Assembly (NCBI RefSeq): GCF_036227405.1
Contig: NZ_CP109473.1
Span: 186,001-250,000, forward strand
DNA length: 64,000 bases
Direction of reading: 5' to 3'
From: Streptomyces sp. NBC_01460
Lineage (GTDB): Bacteria; Actinomycetota; Actinomycetes; Streptomycetales; Streptomycetaceae
Shown one piece after another: positions 36,179 to 44,536 of this stretch (position 1 is its first letter; every line of letters starts with the position of its first letter). The notes beneath the pieces are model-generated. The model did not search any database. It saw only the letters and a list, made by a program, of their open reading frames with translations, and was not told the DNA's origin. The translations under genes and the position numbers were made by a program.

Positions 36179-37335
36179 AGGCCGGCTCCAGGCGTGGCCG
36201 GTGCGGGGACGAGCGCTTCGAGGTCGATGGAGTAGCGGCCGGAAAGCAGTGGTTCGCCGAGCAGGATGCGGCGGGCGGTGTCGGTTACGAGTGCTGCGCC
36301 GAGCATGACGCCACTGGCGAGCTGCGGCCAGCTGGAGAGCGTATGGCCGACGCGGGTCAGAGCATCGGCCATGGCCGGGCTCAGCCGCTGCTCGTCAACG
36401 ACGTCGAGGAGGAGGCGGAGAGCTGCTTGTTGGTCGAGGTCGCGTACGTCGGCGGCGGTCGTGTCGCCGGTGCGGCCGTGGAAGAGCGGACGGTCGGGTT
36501 CGATGTCGAAGCGCTCGATGTCCAGCACGCCGCGGTCGTTGGTGTCCATGAGGACGGGGATCCGCCTCTTGCGCGCGTGCTCACGGGCGGCGACCTTCAC
36601 CCAGGAGGTGTCGCACTCCTCGATGAGCAACTCCAGGCCCCTTCCGTCCTCACCGGCTGAGAAGAAGTCCTCGATGTTGTCCTCGGTGATGCCGCCGCGG
36701 TGGATCTCGATGTCGAGATAGGGGTCGAGCTCGTACATGCGGCGCGCGCACAGCACGCTCTTCTCCAGGCCGAGTTCGTGGACGCCACTGCGGAGCCGGT
36801 TGAGGTTCGACAGGCCGAGCCGGTCGAAGTCCGCCAGCCTGAAGGCCCCGCCGATGCCCTCCATGGCGCAGGTCAGTGCGGCGCTGCTGCCGACCGACAG
36901 GCCGATGATGCCGATCTGCCGGTCCAGAAGACCCCGCTGCTGCTCGCGAGTGATCTTGTCCCGGTTGCGGTCGGTGCGGACCCTGCGGAACTCGGACTGG
37001 GGCAGCACGTGGACCAGGCGCCCGGACCACGGGTACCAGACCCACCTGCCGTAGTTCTCAGGGCGCGAGCCCAGCGTGTCGGCGATGGCGCGGGAACGGG
37101 GTTGGCCGCCGAAGGGATCCTGCGGTGTACGGCAGCGCAGGAGTTCTTCGACCTGGTCCTCGATCCGGTCGTGGACCTCGCGCAGGCGGTCCGAGGCCCG
37201 CAGTTCGACCAGGGCCGCTGCGTCGGCCGACTGCGAAAGATCCAACAGCACCGGGCGAAACGATTCGCCCGCGTGGCGGGGCGAGGGCACAGCGAGGCGG
37301 TCCGGCTCCGGGCCGGAAGGCATGGGATGCGTCAC
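36175..37335 (-). CDS. ThiF/E1-like adenylyltransferase
   Basis: A 386-residue protein. Residues 1-140 form an N-terminal domain without a clear family. The ThiF Rossmann domain from about 145 shows IGIIGLSVGSSAALTCAMEG as the nucleotide loop, FRLADFDRLGLSNLNRL (Asp and R-x-R type contacts), and LLIEECDTSWVKVAAREHA with IPVLMDTNDRG. Usual zinc CxxC pairs are not seen, as in several stand-alone actinomycete E1-like proteins. It would adenylate a C terminus, but no ubiquitin-like or sulphur-carrier gene is adjacent. GTG 37335 or ATG 37323 is the start. It is in an operon with the GNAT gene. Confidence 0.82.
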   Translation of the reverse strand: MTHPMPSGPEPDRLAVPSPRHAGESFRPVLLDLSQSADAAALVELRASDRLREVHDRIEDQVEELLRCRTPQDPFGGQPRSRAIADTLGSRPENYGRWVWYPWSGRLVHVLPQSEFRRVRTDRNRDKITREQQRGLLDRQIGIIGLSVGSSAALTCAMEGIGGAFRLADFDRLGLSNLNRLRSGVHELGLEKSVLCARRMYELDPYLDIEIHRGGITEDNIEDFFSAGEDGRGLELLIEECDTSWVKVAAREHARKRRIPVLMDTNDRGVLDIERFDIEPDRPLFHGRTGDTTAADVRDLDQQAALRLLLDVVDEQRLSPAMADALTRVGHTLSSWPQLASGVMLGAALVTDTARRILLGEPLLSGRYSIDLEALVPAPATPGAGL

Positions 37336-37382
37336 GGCAAGGACGCTAACAACCCCAAGATCATGGATGAGAGCCCGTCACC

Positions 37383-37429
37383 CGTGGGGGCGCAATCGAA
37401 TAGATCTTCTATCCGAATGCGCCCCCACG
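37383..37429. repeat. 47-base imperfect inverted repeat upstream of the ThiF-like gene
   Basis: The arms CGTGGGGGCGCA and TGCGCCCCCACG pair perfectly. After one mismatch TCG/CGA pairs, and after another ATAGA/TCTAT pairs around the loop TCT. It lies 48 bases upstream of the GTG at 37335 and could be an operator, an attenuator or a terminator for a lost gene. Confidence 0.6.
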
Positions 37430-37464
37430 TGCCGCACGCGCCCCTACCGGGCCCCTCACCCACC

Positions 37465-37665
37465 CTGCCCCCGCCGGACGATCCCAGTGGCCTGCTCGTG
37501 AGCGGGCACATCGCCGGCGCACTCCAGGACCACGTGCGTGCCGTACCCACCGGCCAGATCCTGCACCCGCGCAATGCCTTCGTGCACGTGCGGAGACGAC
37601 ATCGGTGACACCGAACTCGCGGCCGAGGTCGGTGCGCGCCTGATGGCGGCCGCCTACGCCGCCCT
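37465..37665 (-). pseudogene. Zinc-type alcohol dehydrogenase, internal scrap
   Basis: The minus strand reads RHQARTDLGREFGVTDVVSA and then, after a one-base shift, HEGIARVQDLAGGYGTHVVL and ECAGDVPAHEQATGIVRRGQ. This is the stretch after the Rossmann glycine motif of medium-chain dehydrogenases. About 65 residues remain, with no start, no zinc site and a frameshift. Confidence 0.65.
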
Positions 37666-37925
37666 CGTCCCGGCAACCCGGAGCTCAGGCTCCTCGATCC
37701 GCGGCGAACAGCCTTCCCCGAGAGGGACGAGCAACTCGAACGGACCTTCTTCCTCTCGGGTTTCGCGGCGCTCGGTGACCCAGCGTCCCGTGCCCACCAC
37801 GACACGAAAACCGCCCATGGCCAACACCACACACAGGCCCTGCTCTGCCTCGCCGGACGCCGCGCTGACGTCCTCTTCGCCATGCTCCGCGACGGAACCT
37901 TCTACGCATCCCGGCCCGCCACAGT
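37665..37925 (+). pseudogene. IS110-family transposase, C-terminal scrap
   Basis: The frame contains RTFFLSGFAALGDPASRAHH, DTKTAHGQHHTQALLCLAGR and RADVLFAMLRDGTFY. This is the end of the IS110 C-terminal (Transposase_20) domain, with the usual K-x-x-x-G-x-x-H and ALxxLAxRR pattern. The N-terminal DEDD nuclease domain is missing. It abuts an alcohol dehydrogenase scrap on the other strand, probably an old insertion scar. Confidence 0.75.
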
Positions 37926-37938
37926 GGCTTGGGATCCG

Positions 37939-38247
37939 CTAGAGGGGCGAATCGCAGTCGAACTCGAACGTCTCCTTGGCGGCGTCAGCAGGGAACCCTG
38001 GGTGGTCGCGCCAGATCTCAGCGAAGGCGACCAGAAGGTTCCACGCGGCGGCTGCCAAATCGGTCGTCCCCCCGCTTACAGGCGGAGCGGTCCGCTGGAA
38101 GCGCACCGCCGCGATCTGCTTGTCTGCGGCCAGACGCAGGGCTGCAGCCGTACGGCGGGCTTCGCCTTGAAGGGAAGCCGTTTCGGGGATGCGTGCCGAC
38201 ACGAAACCGACCAGCCGCGCAACCTGGTCTTCAGTGATCCGTTCCAC
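37939..38247 (-). CDS. Small helical protein, unknown
   Basis: About 102 residues from GTG 38247. It reads ITEDQVARLVGFVSARIPET, EARRTAAALRLAADKQIAAV, AAAAWNLLVAFAEIWRDHPG and ends DAAKETFEFDCDSPL. The regular amphipathic helices and the lack of frame breaks suggest a real gene. No family was recognised, but small proteins of this look are common on actinomycete plasmids and integrated elements. Confidence 0.55.
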   Translation of the reverse strand: MERITEDQVARLVGFVSARIPETASLQGEARRTAAALRLAADKQIAAVRFQRTAPPVSGGTTDLAAAAWNLLVAFAEIWRDHPGFPADAAKETFEFDCDSPL

Positions 38248-38615
38248 TCGTGCCCCTACGGTTAGCAAGCCTGTTCATCTGGTGCAGCGCCAACTTTCGC
38301 AGCTCAGAACACTCATCACCATGTCCTGGCGGCTCGGCCGACTGGACCTGTGAATACACCGGTCCGACAAGGCCGCGGGCAACGGACGCTCCTCACGGAG
38401 ACCCGTGCGGGTGCCCAGGCGGCTTGACGATAGACATGGAGGCCACACACACGTCTCCACCCGCGCGCGCTCACGGCGCGAAAGGCGATGTTCTGCTCGG
38501 GCCGGTGCCGGTCGTGGCATCTCGGGTGTACAGCGGAGCCGTGTCGCAGGGGCCGGGTTTCGGGCGAGGACGTCGGCAGTGTGCTCGGCCTCGTCGGTCC
38601 GGGTCACCTTCGTGG

Positions 38616-39062
38616 TCAGCTCTCGACGGGTACGGGCTCCGCGTGGACCGAGACGGCCTTGAGGTAGAGACCGTCACCGCTGAGCCGGAGCGTCGGGTGC
38701 AGGCTGTCACTGAGGACATCCGAAACCTCGGCGGTCGGGTAGCCGAAGAGATCGACGCCGCCAAGGACGACGGGGCAGGCGGACGGCCCAGTGAGCGTGA
38801 AGGGGTCGCGGGTGAGGGCGATGCCGGCCAGGCCAGGGGTGTCCTGGTGCCGGCCGCGGCGATCCGTGGTGTCGCCGTATGCGTCGAGCGTCAGGCCCCG
38901 GTACTGCGCGCTGAAGGACCAGCGGGCACCACAGACCCAACCACCGCGAACGTCCGCGATCGTGGCGACAGCCCACTGGGCGGTGCGCTCGTCGATGCCG
39001 AAGCGCAGGGTGCCGGCACGGCCGGGGAGTCGAAGACCGACTTCGGGGAGCAACTCGAACAT
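38616..39062 (-). CDS. Conserved Streptomyces-type protein, unknown
   Basis: About 148 residues from ATG 39062; GTG 39116 is possible. The pattern FELLPEVGLRLPGRAGTLRF, GIDERTAQWAVATIADVRGG, GARWSFSAQYRGLTLDAYGD, IALTRDPFTLTG and GVDLFGYPTAEVSDVLSDSL recalls a family of short uncharacterised Streptomyces proteins. It is soluble, with no signal peptide. It stands alone between remnants. Confidence 0.65.
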   Translation of the reverse strand: MFELLPEVGLRLPGRAGTLRFGIDERTAQWAVATIADVRGGWVCGARWSFSAQYRGLTLDAYGDTTDRRGRHQDTPGLAGIALTRDPFTLTGPSACPVVLGGVDLFGYPTAEVSDVLSDSLHPTLRLSGDGLYLKAVSVHAEPVPVES

Positions 39063-39594
39063 GCGGAGATGGTCCCAACGAAACGCACCGCGCCACAAGC
39101 GGGAAACGAGGACCACCTCGGCGCGTGGACGTCGCGACAGCCGCCACCGCTACCTCATTGCGGGCGCCCCCACAGCCGATCACCGCAAGGACCTCATCCA
39201 AGTACTGACTGCTCACCACCGACTGCCTATCGACAGCACGTTCGCGTTCGACGGCTTCTCTGTGCGGCGGAATAACAGGAAGACAGCGGTTGCGCGTCCA
39301 CAGATGCCCGCCCGTCGGGGAGCCGGACCTTCGGACGAGCCTTTCGAGATCCGCTCGTCACCTGCCGCGGGTCGAACGCTGCAGGCAAGGCCGGCATGAG
39401 CCCAAGCGGCGCCTCAAGCTGCCACCACTGCCCGCCCGCGCCGTCGTGACGGTGGACGGGCCGACCGACGGAAGGCCGCTTTGCGCGAGTCGAAAGGGAG
39501 ATACACATCGAAGCCAGTGAAAATGGTGCACTGATCGGCCCCTGCCTGCGCCTCCCTCGGCACCGGAGGGGCCCTGGAAGGTGAGGTCGCCTCG
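39063..39594. other. Intergenic stretch
   Basis: A plus-strand segment at about 39145-39290 reads YLIAGAPTADHRKDLIQVLT and HHRLPIDSTFAFDGFSVRRN, but it has no start and no family. Otherwise nothing was recognised. GGTGAGG at 39580 is the ribosome site of the permease. Confidence 0.35.
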
Positions 39595-41054
39595 ATGGTG
39601 GAGTCATCCGATGCCCACGATGATGCGGGCTCCGTCGAGGCTGGAGGTTACCGGCAGGAACTGAAGCGGACCCTTGGCTCCTTCCAGGTGTTCGCGATCT
39701 CGTTCGCGTTCATCTCGGTGGCCGTCGGCATCTTTGCGACCTTCGATGAAGTCCTGCAGACTGCCGGGCCGGTCGGGATCTGGCTGTGGATCGTGGCGGC
39801 GGTAGGACAGACCCTGGTGGCACTGGTGGTCGCGCAGTTCGCGGCCCGTATCCCGCTCAGCGGCTCCTCCTACCAGTGGGCCTCGCGGCTGGCCACCCCG
39901 AAGATCGGTTGGTGGTTCGGGTGGTTGACCTTCTGTTACCTGGCCATCGGCGTGGTGGCGGTCGACAACGCGCTCGCGAGCCAGGCGTTCATGCCACTCG
40001 CAGGTCTCCAGCCGAACGAGAACACCGCACGTCTGATCACACTCGTGGTACTCCTCGTCCAGACCGTGCTGGCCGTGGCCTCCACGCGCCTCGTCAGTCT
40101 GATCAACACGATCGCGGTAGGGCTCGAACTGGCGCTCGTCGTGATCGTGGCCCTCGCGCTCGTCATCGCCGTGGCCGTCACGGGTGACGGCACGGTCGGC
40201 AACCTCACCTCGCGCGGTGTCGTCGAACACACCCCCGGCTACTTCGCGGTAGGCGGCGGTCTGATGCTCGCGATGATCATGGGGCTCGCGACCCTCGTCG
40301 GCTTCGACTCGGCCGCGAACCTGGCCGAGGAGGCCAAGGACCCGTTCCGCGCCGTCCCGCGCGCGATCGTGGGATCGGTCGTGGCAGCCGGTGTCCTGGG
40401 CCTGCTGTTCTCACGCTCACCGTCGCGATCGACGACATCCCCCGCATCAGCGCGAACGGCTCCCCTGTCGCGGCCATCATGCGCGACCAGCTCGGTCCGG
40501 TGATGGAGAGGACGCTGCTGGTCGCGATCACCATCGCGTTCTTCGGTGCCGGGATCGTCGTGATGGTCGCGTGCTCGCGTCTCGTCTTCGCGATGTCGCG
40601 CGACGGACGCTTCCCCGCCCACCAGGTGATGCGACGGGTGAACCCCCGCACCATGACACCGATTCCCGCGACCGTGCTGGTCTTCGCCCTCGGTATCGTG
40701 CTGATGGTCGCACTGCCAGGCGCCGCGCTGCTGGAGCTGGTCACGGCCTCGACGATCCTCCCCGCAGTCACCTACGGCTCGACCATCGTGCTCTACCTGA
40801 CGGTGCGCAAGCGCCTGAGCCGCAGAAAGGGCGCCTTCGACCTCGGACGCTTCGAGCTGCCGGTCGCCATCTTCGCTCTGTTGTGGACACTCATCGCATT
40901 GTTCGTTCTGGTGACCCCGAAAGAGGCCTTCGTCTCGGTCGTGATCGTGGTGGGTCTTCTCCTCCTGGGCGGCCTGTTCTTCCTCGCCATGCTGCGGTTC
41001 GATCGCCGAGCCATGGAGACCGAGCCGGGCGAGACCGACTCCTTCTCCGGCTGA
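39595..41054 (+). pseudogene. APC-family amino-acid permease with one frameshift
   Basis: The first frame (ATG 39595 to about 40410) carries the N-terminal half of an amino-acid/polyamine transporter: VFAISFAFISVAVGIFATFD, IPLSGSSYQWASRLA and FDSAANLAEEAKDPFRAVPR, with about seven helices. The second frame continues without a gap as LTLTVAIDDIPRIS, LLVAITIAFFGAGIVVMVAC, LVFAMSRDGRFPAHQV and five more helices to 41054. One missing base near 40410 splits an otherwise complete protein of about 486 residues. A sequencing error or a fresh mutation are both possible. Confidence 0.85.
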
Positions 41055-41670
41055 CGACGAAGTTGCCCTTCGACACCGAAGAAAGCCCCCTGCCGAGACG
41101 GCGAAGGTGCGGTCAACAGGTCAGCGCACGCACGGTCCGGACAGGGATGGGAGCCCGGGCAGCGACCAAGAGAGGACGCCCTCGCCGTACCCACCGGATC
41201 GCACCGGGTCCGCGGAGGTACTCGCCCGCACGGCTTGGACCGCCGGCGGAGCCGGACCACCCGCCGGGCCGCCGCCCGCCCCCGGACCGCCGCCACCGCC
41301 CGAGCCGGCCGACGCCGCGGAGAATCTCCTGCAGGCCGAGCGCACACAACGGTCGCTGCTGGATCAGCCCTCGCCCGGCCGGCCTCCCCCGCTGACGAAC
41401 TGGGGAATGTGAGCAACACCCGCAGTCACCGCCGGGCTTCCGTGGCCCGCAGCAGTCGCCGCCGGCTCACCTGTACGTACCAGCAGCGCGAGGGGGGATT
41501 GCGGACGCCGCGCGATGAGGACTTCTCGCCCCCTCAAACGCCTCGGCCCTCATGCGGATCAGCAGCTTGCCGGGCCGCGGAACAACCCGGCACTCCTGGC
41601 CGAGGAGCGGGCGACGCACGAGTACCGCACTCACCCAGCGCAAAGGATGCAGGTAGCGACAACGCGTCCG
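41055..41670. other. Proline-rich open stretch, doubtful
   Basis: A plus-strand frame from GTG 41107 to 41412 encodes 101 residues ending PADAAENLLQAERTQRSLLD and PPPLTNWGM. It is very proline-rich and without family. It could be a real small gene or a chance frame in GC-rich DNA. The rest holds nothing recognisable. Confidence 0.25.
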
Positions 41671-42105
41671 TCAAGCAGTACTTCGGGCCGGAGAGGCGCT
41701 GGAGCAGGCGCAGCGTGCTATTGGTGCCCCGAAGGACGCCGGGTTCATCACGATCGCCGATCGGGTCGGGCAGGTGCGAGTGCGGGTGCTGCTTCCACGG
41801 TGCGGGGTGATCAGGTGGGCCCCGAAGCGCTTCGGCTCGATATGATCACTGCCGGTGCTGTGTTCCAGCTTCCCGATGCTCAGCCGGCACTGGAGCGCCG
41901 AGAGGTAGGTCGCGTTCACATCGAGCGCGGTCACCCGGACATCGCCCGGGGCGCGCAAAGAGTAGCCCGGGTGGTGGAACTCGGGACGCGCCTCCCAGAT
42001 CTGGTCGGGGTCCATCTTGGACGGCTTCTTCAGGATGTCGGGCAGCCCCGGGTAGGCGGTGCAGTCGTAGCGCACCGTAGCCCGGGTCTCATCGAACAAG
42101 TGCAT
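41671..42105 (-). pseudogene. Truncated plasmid/ICE-type protein with polymerase-like motif
   Basis: From ATG 42105: RYDCTAYPGLPDILKKPSKM, DQIWEARPEFHHPGY, VRVTALDVNATYLSALQCRL, IGKLEHSTGSD and GAHLITP. The similarity then moves one frame over as WKQHPHSHLPDPIGDRDEPG and STLRLLQRLSGPKY before ending at about 41680. From memory this resembles a long conserved protein of Streptomyces mobile elements, here cut short. The DVNATYLSAL segment recalls motif A (DxxxxYPS) of family B DNA polymerases. That link is a guess. Confidence 0.5.
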
Positions 42106-42281
42106 CACATCGCCTCTTCCTGGACGGCGCGGGCGATGAGGAGGGTGGTGCCGGCCTGAGCACGGGCGGCGCTGCGGGCGCGGCGCTCCGGCCGGCTGGG
42201 AACTGGCACCGGGATCAGTGAGACGTGCGCAGGTGTCGCCGCGGTGACGGCCGGTGTGCTGGGCATGGCCTGGCCGCAAGC

Positions 42282-42507
42282 GGCCACCGACCTCACGCAC
42301 CGACTCAACCACGACGGCCGCGGCACCCGCGTCGAGCACAGGCAGCAACGCCACGTAGCCAGCCGCAACATGCACGTCCAAGGCGTATGGAGCCCCGGCT
42401 GCGACGCCTGGCTCGCCAACGTCCAGGAACTGGATGCGGGCTCGCCGGTACCAGGGGCGCAGTGCGTACGACGCACGTACGATCTTCGGCGGAACGAGCA
42501 CAGACAT
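42282..42507 (-). pseudogene. Fragment of an unknown protein
   Basis: The frame from ATG or GTG 42507 reads RIQFLDVGEPGVAAGAPYAL, DVHVAAGYVALLPVLDAGAA and VVVESVREVGG, then becomes arginine-rich. A different frame ends LIPVPVPSRPERRARSAARA at 42108. Together they may be one broken gene upstream of the truncated plasmid-type gene. No family was recognised. Confidence 0.3.
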
Positions 42508-42566
42508 CAGTCGGCGGCTGGGCCTGTTATGCCGCCGAATGTCAGCCCACGCGTCCCGGAGAACCG

Positions 42567-43220
42567 ATGAAGCTACCCATCACCATCCACCAAGCACAGC
42601 TGGGATCAACGAAGTTCAAAGTCATCCGACCAGCCCGGCCCCTGGTCCACGCAGTGCTCAACGACCACGATCGGCACCTGGACGCCTACCTCGATCAGGA
42701 CGCCGCCCAGCAAATCGGCGGGCTGTGGAAGCTCGCCGCCTCTTCACCACGCTCGCTGGTCCATCTGCCGATGCGAGGGAACCGTAGCCCCTTCCACGAG
42801 CCGCCGGAAGACAGCACACGGCAGCTTGATCTCGTACTGCTCCACCATTCGCTTCAGTTCGCACCCTCTCGATGGAAGGAGATACGAAGACGGCTCGGCC
42901 CAGGGCGTCAGCAGACCGTGACACTGCCTGGCCCAGAACACACCGGCGAAGTCGTGATTGATCACGAGTCACGGCACTACCAGGAGAACCGGGATCTGTT
43001 CCACCAGCATCTCCACGCCGAGACCCTGTTCATGACCGGCAGCGCGAAGGTGTTCAGGGAGACCGCCCGGCACTTCTTCGACGTCGCCCTAAACGGCCCC
43101 GGATACGTCCCCGTCCATCCCAGCTATCCGCACTTCTGCACCGAGTTCCATTCCAACGACGGCGTTCTCGGCGACGCGCGCGAGATCCACATCGAGTACC
43201 GCGACCAGTGGGAGTCATGA
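42567..43220 (+). CDS. Uncharacterised 217-residue protein
   Basis: ATG 42567 follows CCGGAGAA. The protein reads MKLPITIHQAQLGSTKFKVI, LNDHDRHLDAYLDQDAAQQI, RQLDLVLLHHSLQFAPSRW, VTLPGPEHTGEVVIDHESRH and HFCTEFHSNDGVLGDAREIH. His-rich pairs (LLHHSL, HQHLHAET) might bind metal. No known family, no signal peptide and no membrane helix were seen. Its stop overlaps the next ATG, so a second coupled gene was once present. Confidence 0.65.
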   Translation: MKLPITIHQAQLGSTKFKVIRPARPLVHAVLNDHDRHLDAYLDQDAAQQIGGLWKLAASSPRSLVHLPMRGNRSPFHEPPEDSTRQLDLVLLHHSLQFAPSRWKEIRRRLGPGRQQTVTLPGPEHTGEVVIDHESRHYQENRDLFHQHLHAETLFMTGSAKVFRETARHFFDVALNGPGYVPVHPSYPHFCTEFHSNDGVLGDAREIHIEYRDQWES

Positions 43221-43426
43221 CCCTGACCGCCAGAACCCTGCCGCCCATGACGTTCAACGATCACCTTCGCCGTCTCACCGAGAGGGAAGGACTCACTGAG
43301 CCCGCCGGAGCGCCAGCCGGTGGGACGGGTCTGCGCGGCGCCCGTGACCTCTCGACGAAGGGGCATCGGATCCTGCGTGCGGCGATGTCCCCGCCGGGCC
43401 GGTCGGGCCCCGCAGCGTACCGCTGA
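43217..43426 (+). pseudogene. Possible start of a truncated partner gene
   Basis: ATG 43217 overlaps the previous stop (ATGA). The first 30 residues (TARTLPPMTFNDHLRRLTER) look like a normal N terminus, while the rest up to the stop at 43426 is low-complexity Gly/Arg. It may be a coupled gene whose body was lost when the adjoining wall-hydrolase block arrived. Confidence 0.35.
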
Positions 43427-43526
43427 GCTGATCGGTCGAGCTGTTCCGTCGGGCTGAGCGGTGCGGCGAGCGGGCGACGGCCGGTGGCGTCCCCGGCCCG
43501 GGGTTGCGGACCGGGGAAGCGTGTAC

Positions 43527-43866
43527 GGGTGGGTCAGTTCCAGCGGTCCTGGTTGATGAATCGGCTGAAGCCACGCCAGGAGTTGGGGCCCATCACGCCG
43601 TCGATCGCGCCGGTGTAGCCATGGGCGGCGGCCAGTCGCTGGACCGCGGCCCAGGTCTGGGTACCCGGTACCCCGTCGACGGGACCGGTATATCCCCAGT
43701 TCCGCATGTTCCGCTGGAGCGCTGCATACGTGTTCGGGCCCGGCACCCCGTCGATCGGACCGGTGTACCCCGACTCGATCCGCAGCCAGTTCTGCGTCCG
43801 CTGCCACATCACCGGACCCGGCACACCGTCCTGCTCGGTCGACGTCTTCGGCAACCCCCCACCGCC
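43527..43866. repeat. Left arm of a 340-bp inverted repeat
   Basis: This arm encodes, on the minus strand, the C-terminal wall-binding region of the M23 peptidase. Its reverse complement matches 45293-45632 base for base as far as it could be compared by eye, including nine bases beyond the stop codon. Mismatches begin exactly at both ends. Confidence 0.85.
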
Positions 43867-44406
43867 TCCGCCTCCCAGGTAGTTCAGCGGGTTGACCCGG
43901 GTGCCGCCTGGGGTGATCAGGTGCCAGTGCACGTGCGGTCCGGTGGAACTGCCGGACCCGGGTGCACCGACGGCACCCCCGGAGTACCCGACGATGCCAC
44001 CCTTGCCGACCGAGGTGCCGTTGGCCAGCAGGAAGCGCGACAGGTGCATGTACTGCGTCCGGTAACCATCGCTGTGGGTGATGGTCACCGTGTGTCCGCC
44101 GGTCCCGTTGTCGGGAATGTTGGTGACGACACCGGCGCCTGCGGCGGGGAGCGCGGTGCCGACCCCCATCCCGTAGTCGAGGCCGCCCAGCGAACCGTCG
44201 TTCAGGTGATCCTGCCAGGTGCCGGTCATCCGGTAGCCGCTGAACGGGTTGTAGAGGTCCAGCGCCTGGGCGGGGCTCCCCGAGAAGAGCACACCACCGG
44301 CGGCCATGCCCAGCGTGGTGACGGAGCCGCGCAGCAGCGTACGCCGGCTCAGTCCCCTCCGAGGCTGTTCATCCCGGGCATCTTCGGACACATGGTTCTC
44401 GCACAC
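43534..44406 (-). CDS. Tat-exported M23 peptidoglycan endopeptidase with PG-binding domain
   Basis: A 290-residue secreted protein. The Tat-like signal has SRRTLLRG followed by a hydrophobic core ending SPAQA (about residue 49). The M23 domain (about 55-175) shows GSLGGLDYGMGVG with the metal Asp, GYRTQYMHLSRFLLANGTSV, and the HxH site in GPHVHWHLITPGG. A Gly linker leads to two PG_binding_1 repeats: YTGPIDGVPGPNTYAALQRN and YTGPVDGVPGTQTWAAVQRL. It would cut peptide cross-links in bacterial walls. It is divergent from a GH25 lysozyme that carries the same binding region. Confidence 0.9.
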   Translation of the reverse strand: MCENHVSEDARDEQPRRGLSRRTLLRGSVTTLGMAAGGVLFSGSPAQALDLYNPFSGYRMTGTWQDHLNDGSLGGLDYGMGVGTALPAAGAGVVTNIPDNGTGGHTVTITHSDGYRTQYMHLSRFLLANGTSVGKGGIVGYSGGAVGAPGSGSSTGPHVHWHLITPGGTRVNPLNYLGGGGGGGLPKTSTEQDGVPGPVMWQRTQNWLRIESGYTGPIDGVPGPNTYAALQRNMRNWGYTGPVDGVPGTQTWAAVQRLAAAHGYTGAIDGVMGPNSWRGFSRFINQDRWN

Positions 44407-44536
44407 GTCAACTCCCTTGCTATTGCTATGACTTGATCTGGCACCGGAGGCTCAGGGTCACGGTAGCCTACGCGCATAGACTTGATAAGAACATGACATG
44501 TCCACCCGGGAGTCCCCCACCACCACCGGAGGAAAC
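44407..44536. promoter_or_regulatory. Divergent promoter region of the two wall hydrolases
   Basis: Only 130 bases separate the two starts, so the M23 and GH25 genes share their control region. Clear -35/-10 boxes or operators were not recognised. The ribosome site of the GH25 gene (GGAGGAAAC) is at its right end. Confidence 0.4.

Noticed and set aside
41107..41412. Proline-rich 101-codon gene
   Set aside because: No family, no ribosome site of note and composition typical of chance frames. It is mentioned only as a doubtful stretch.
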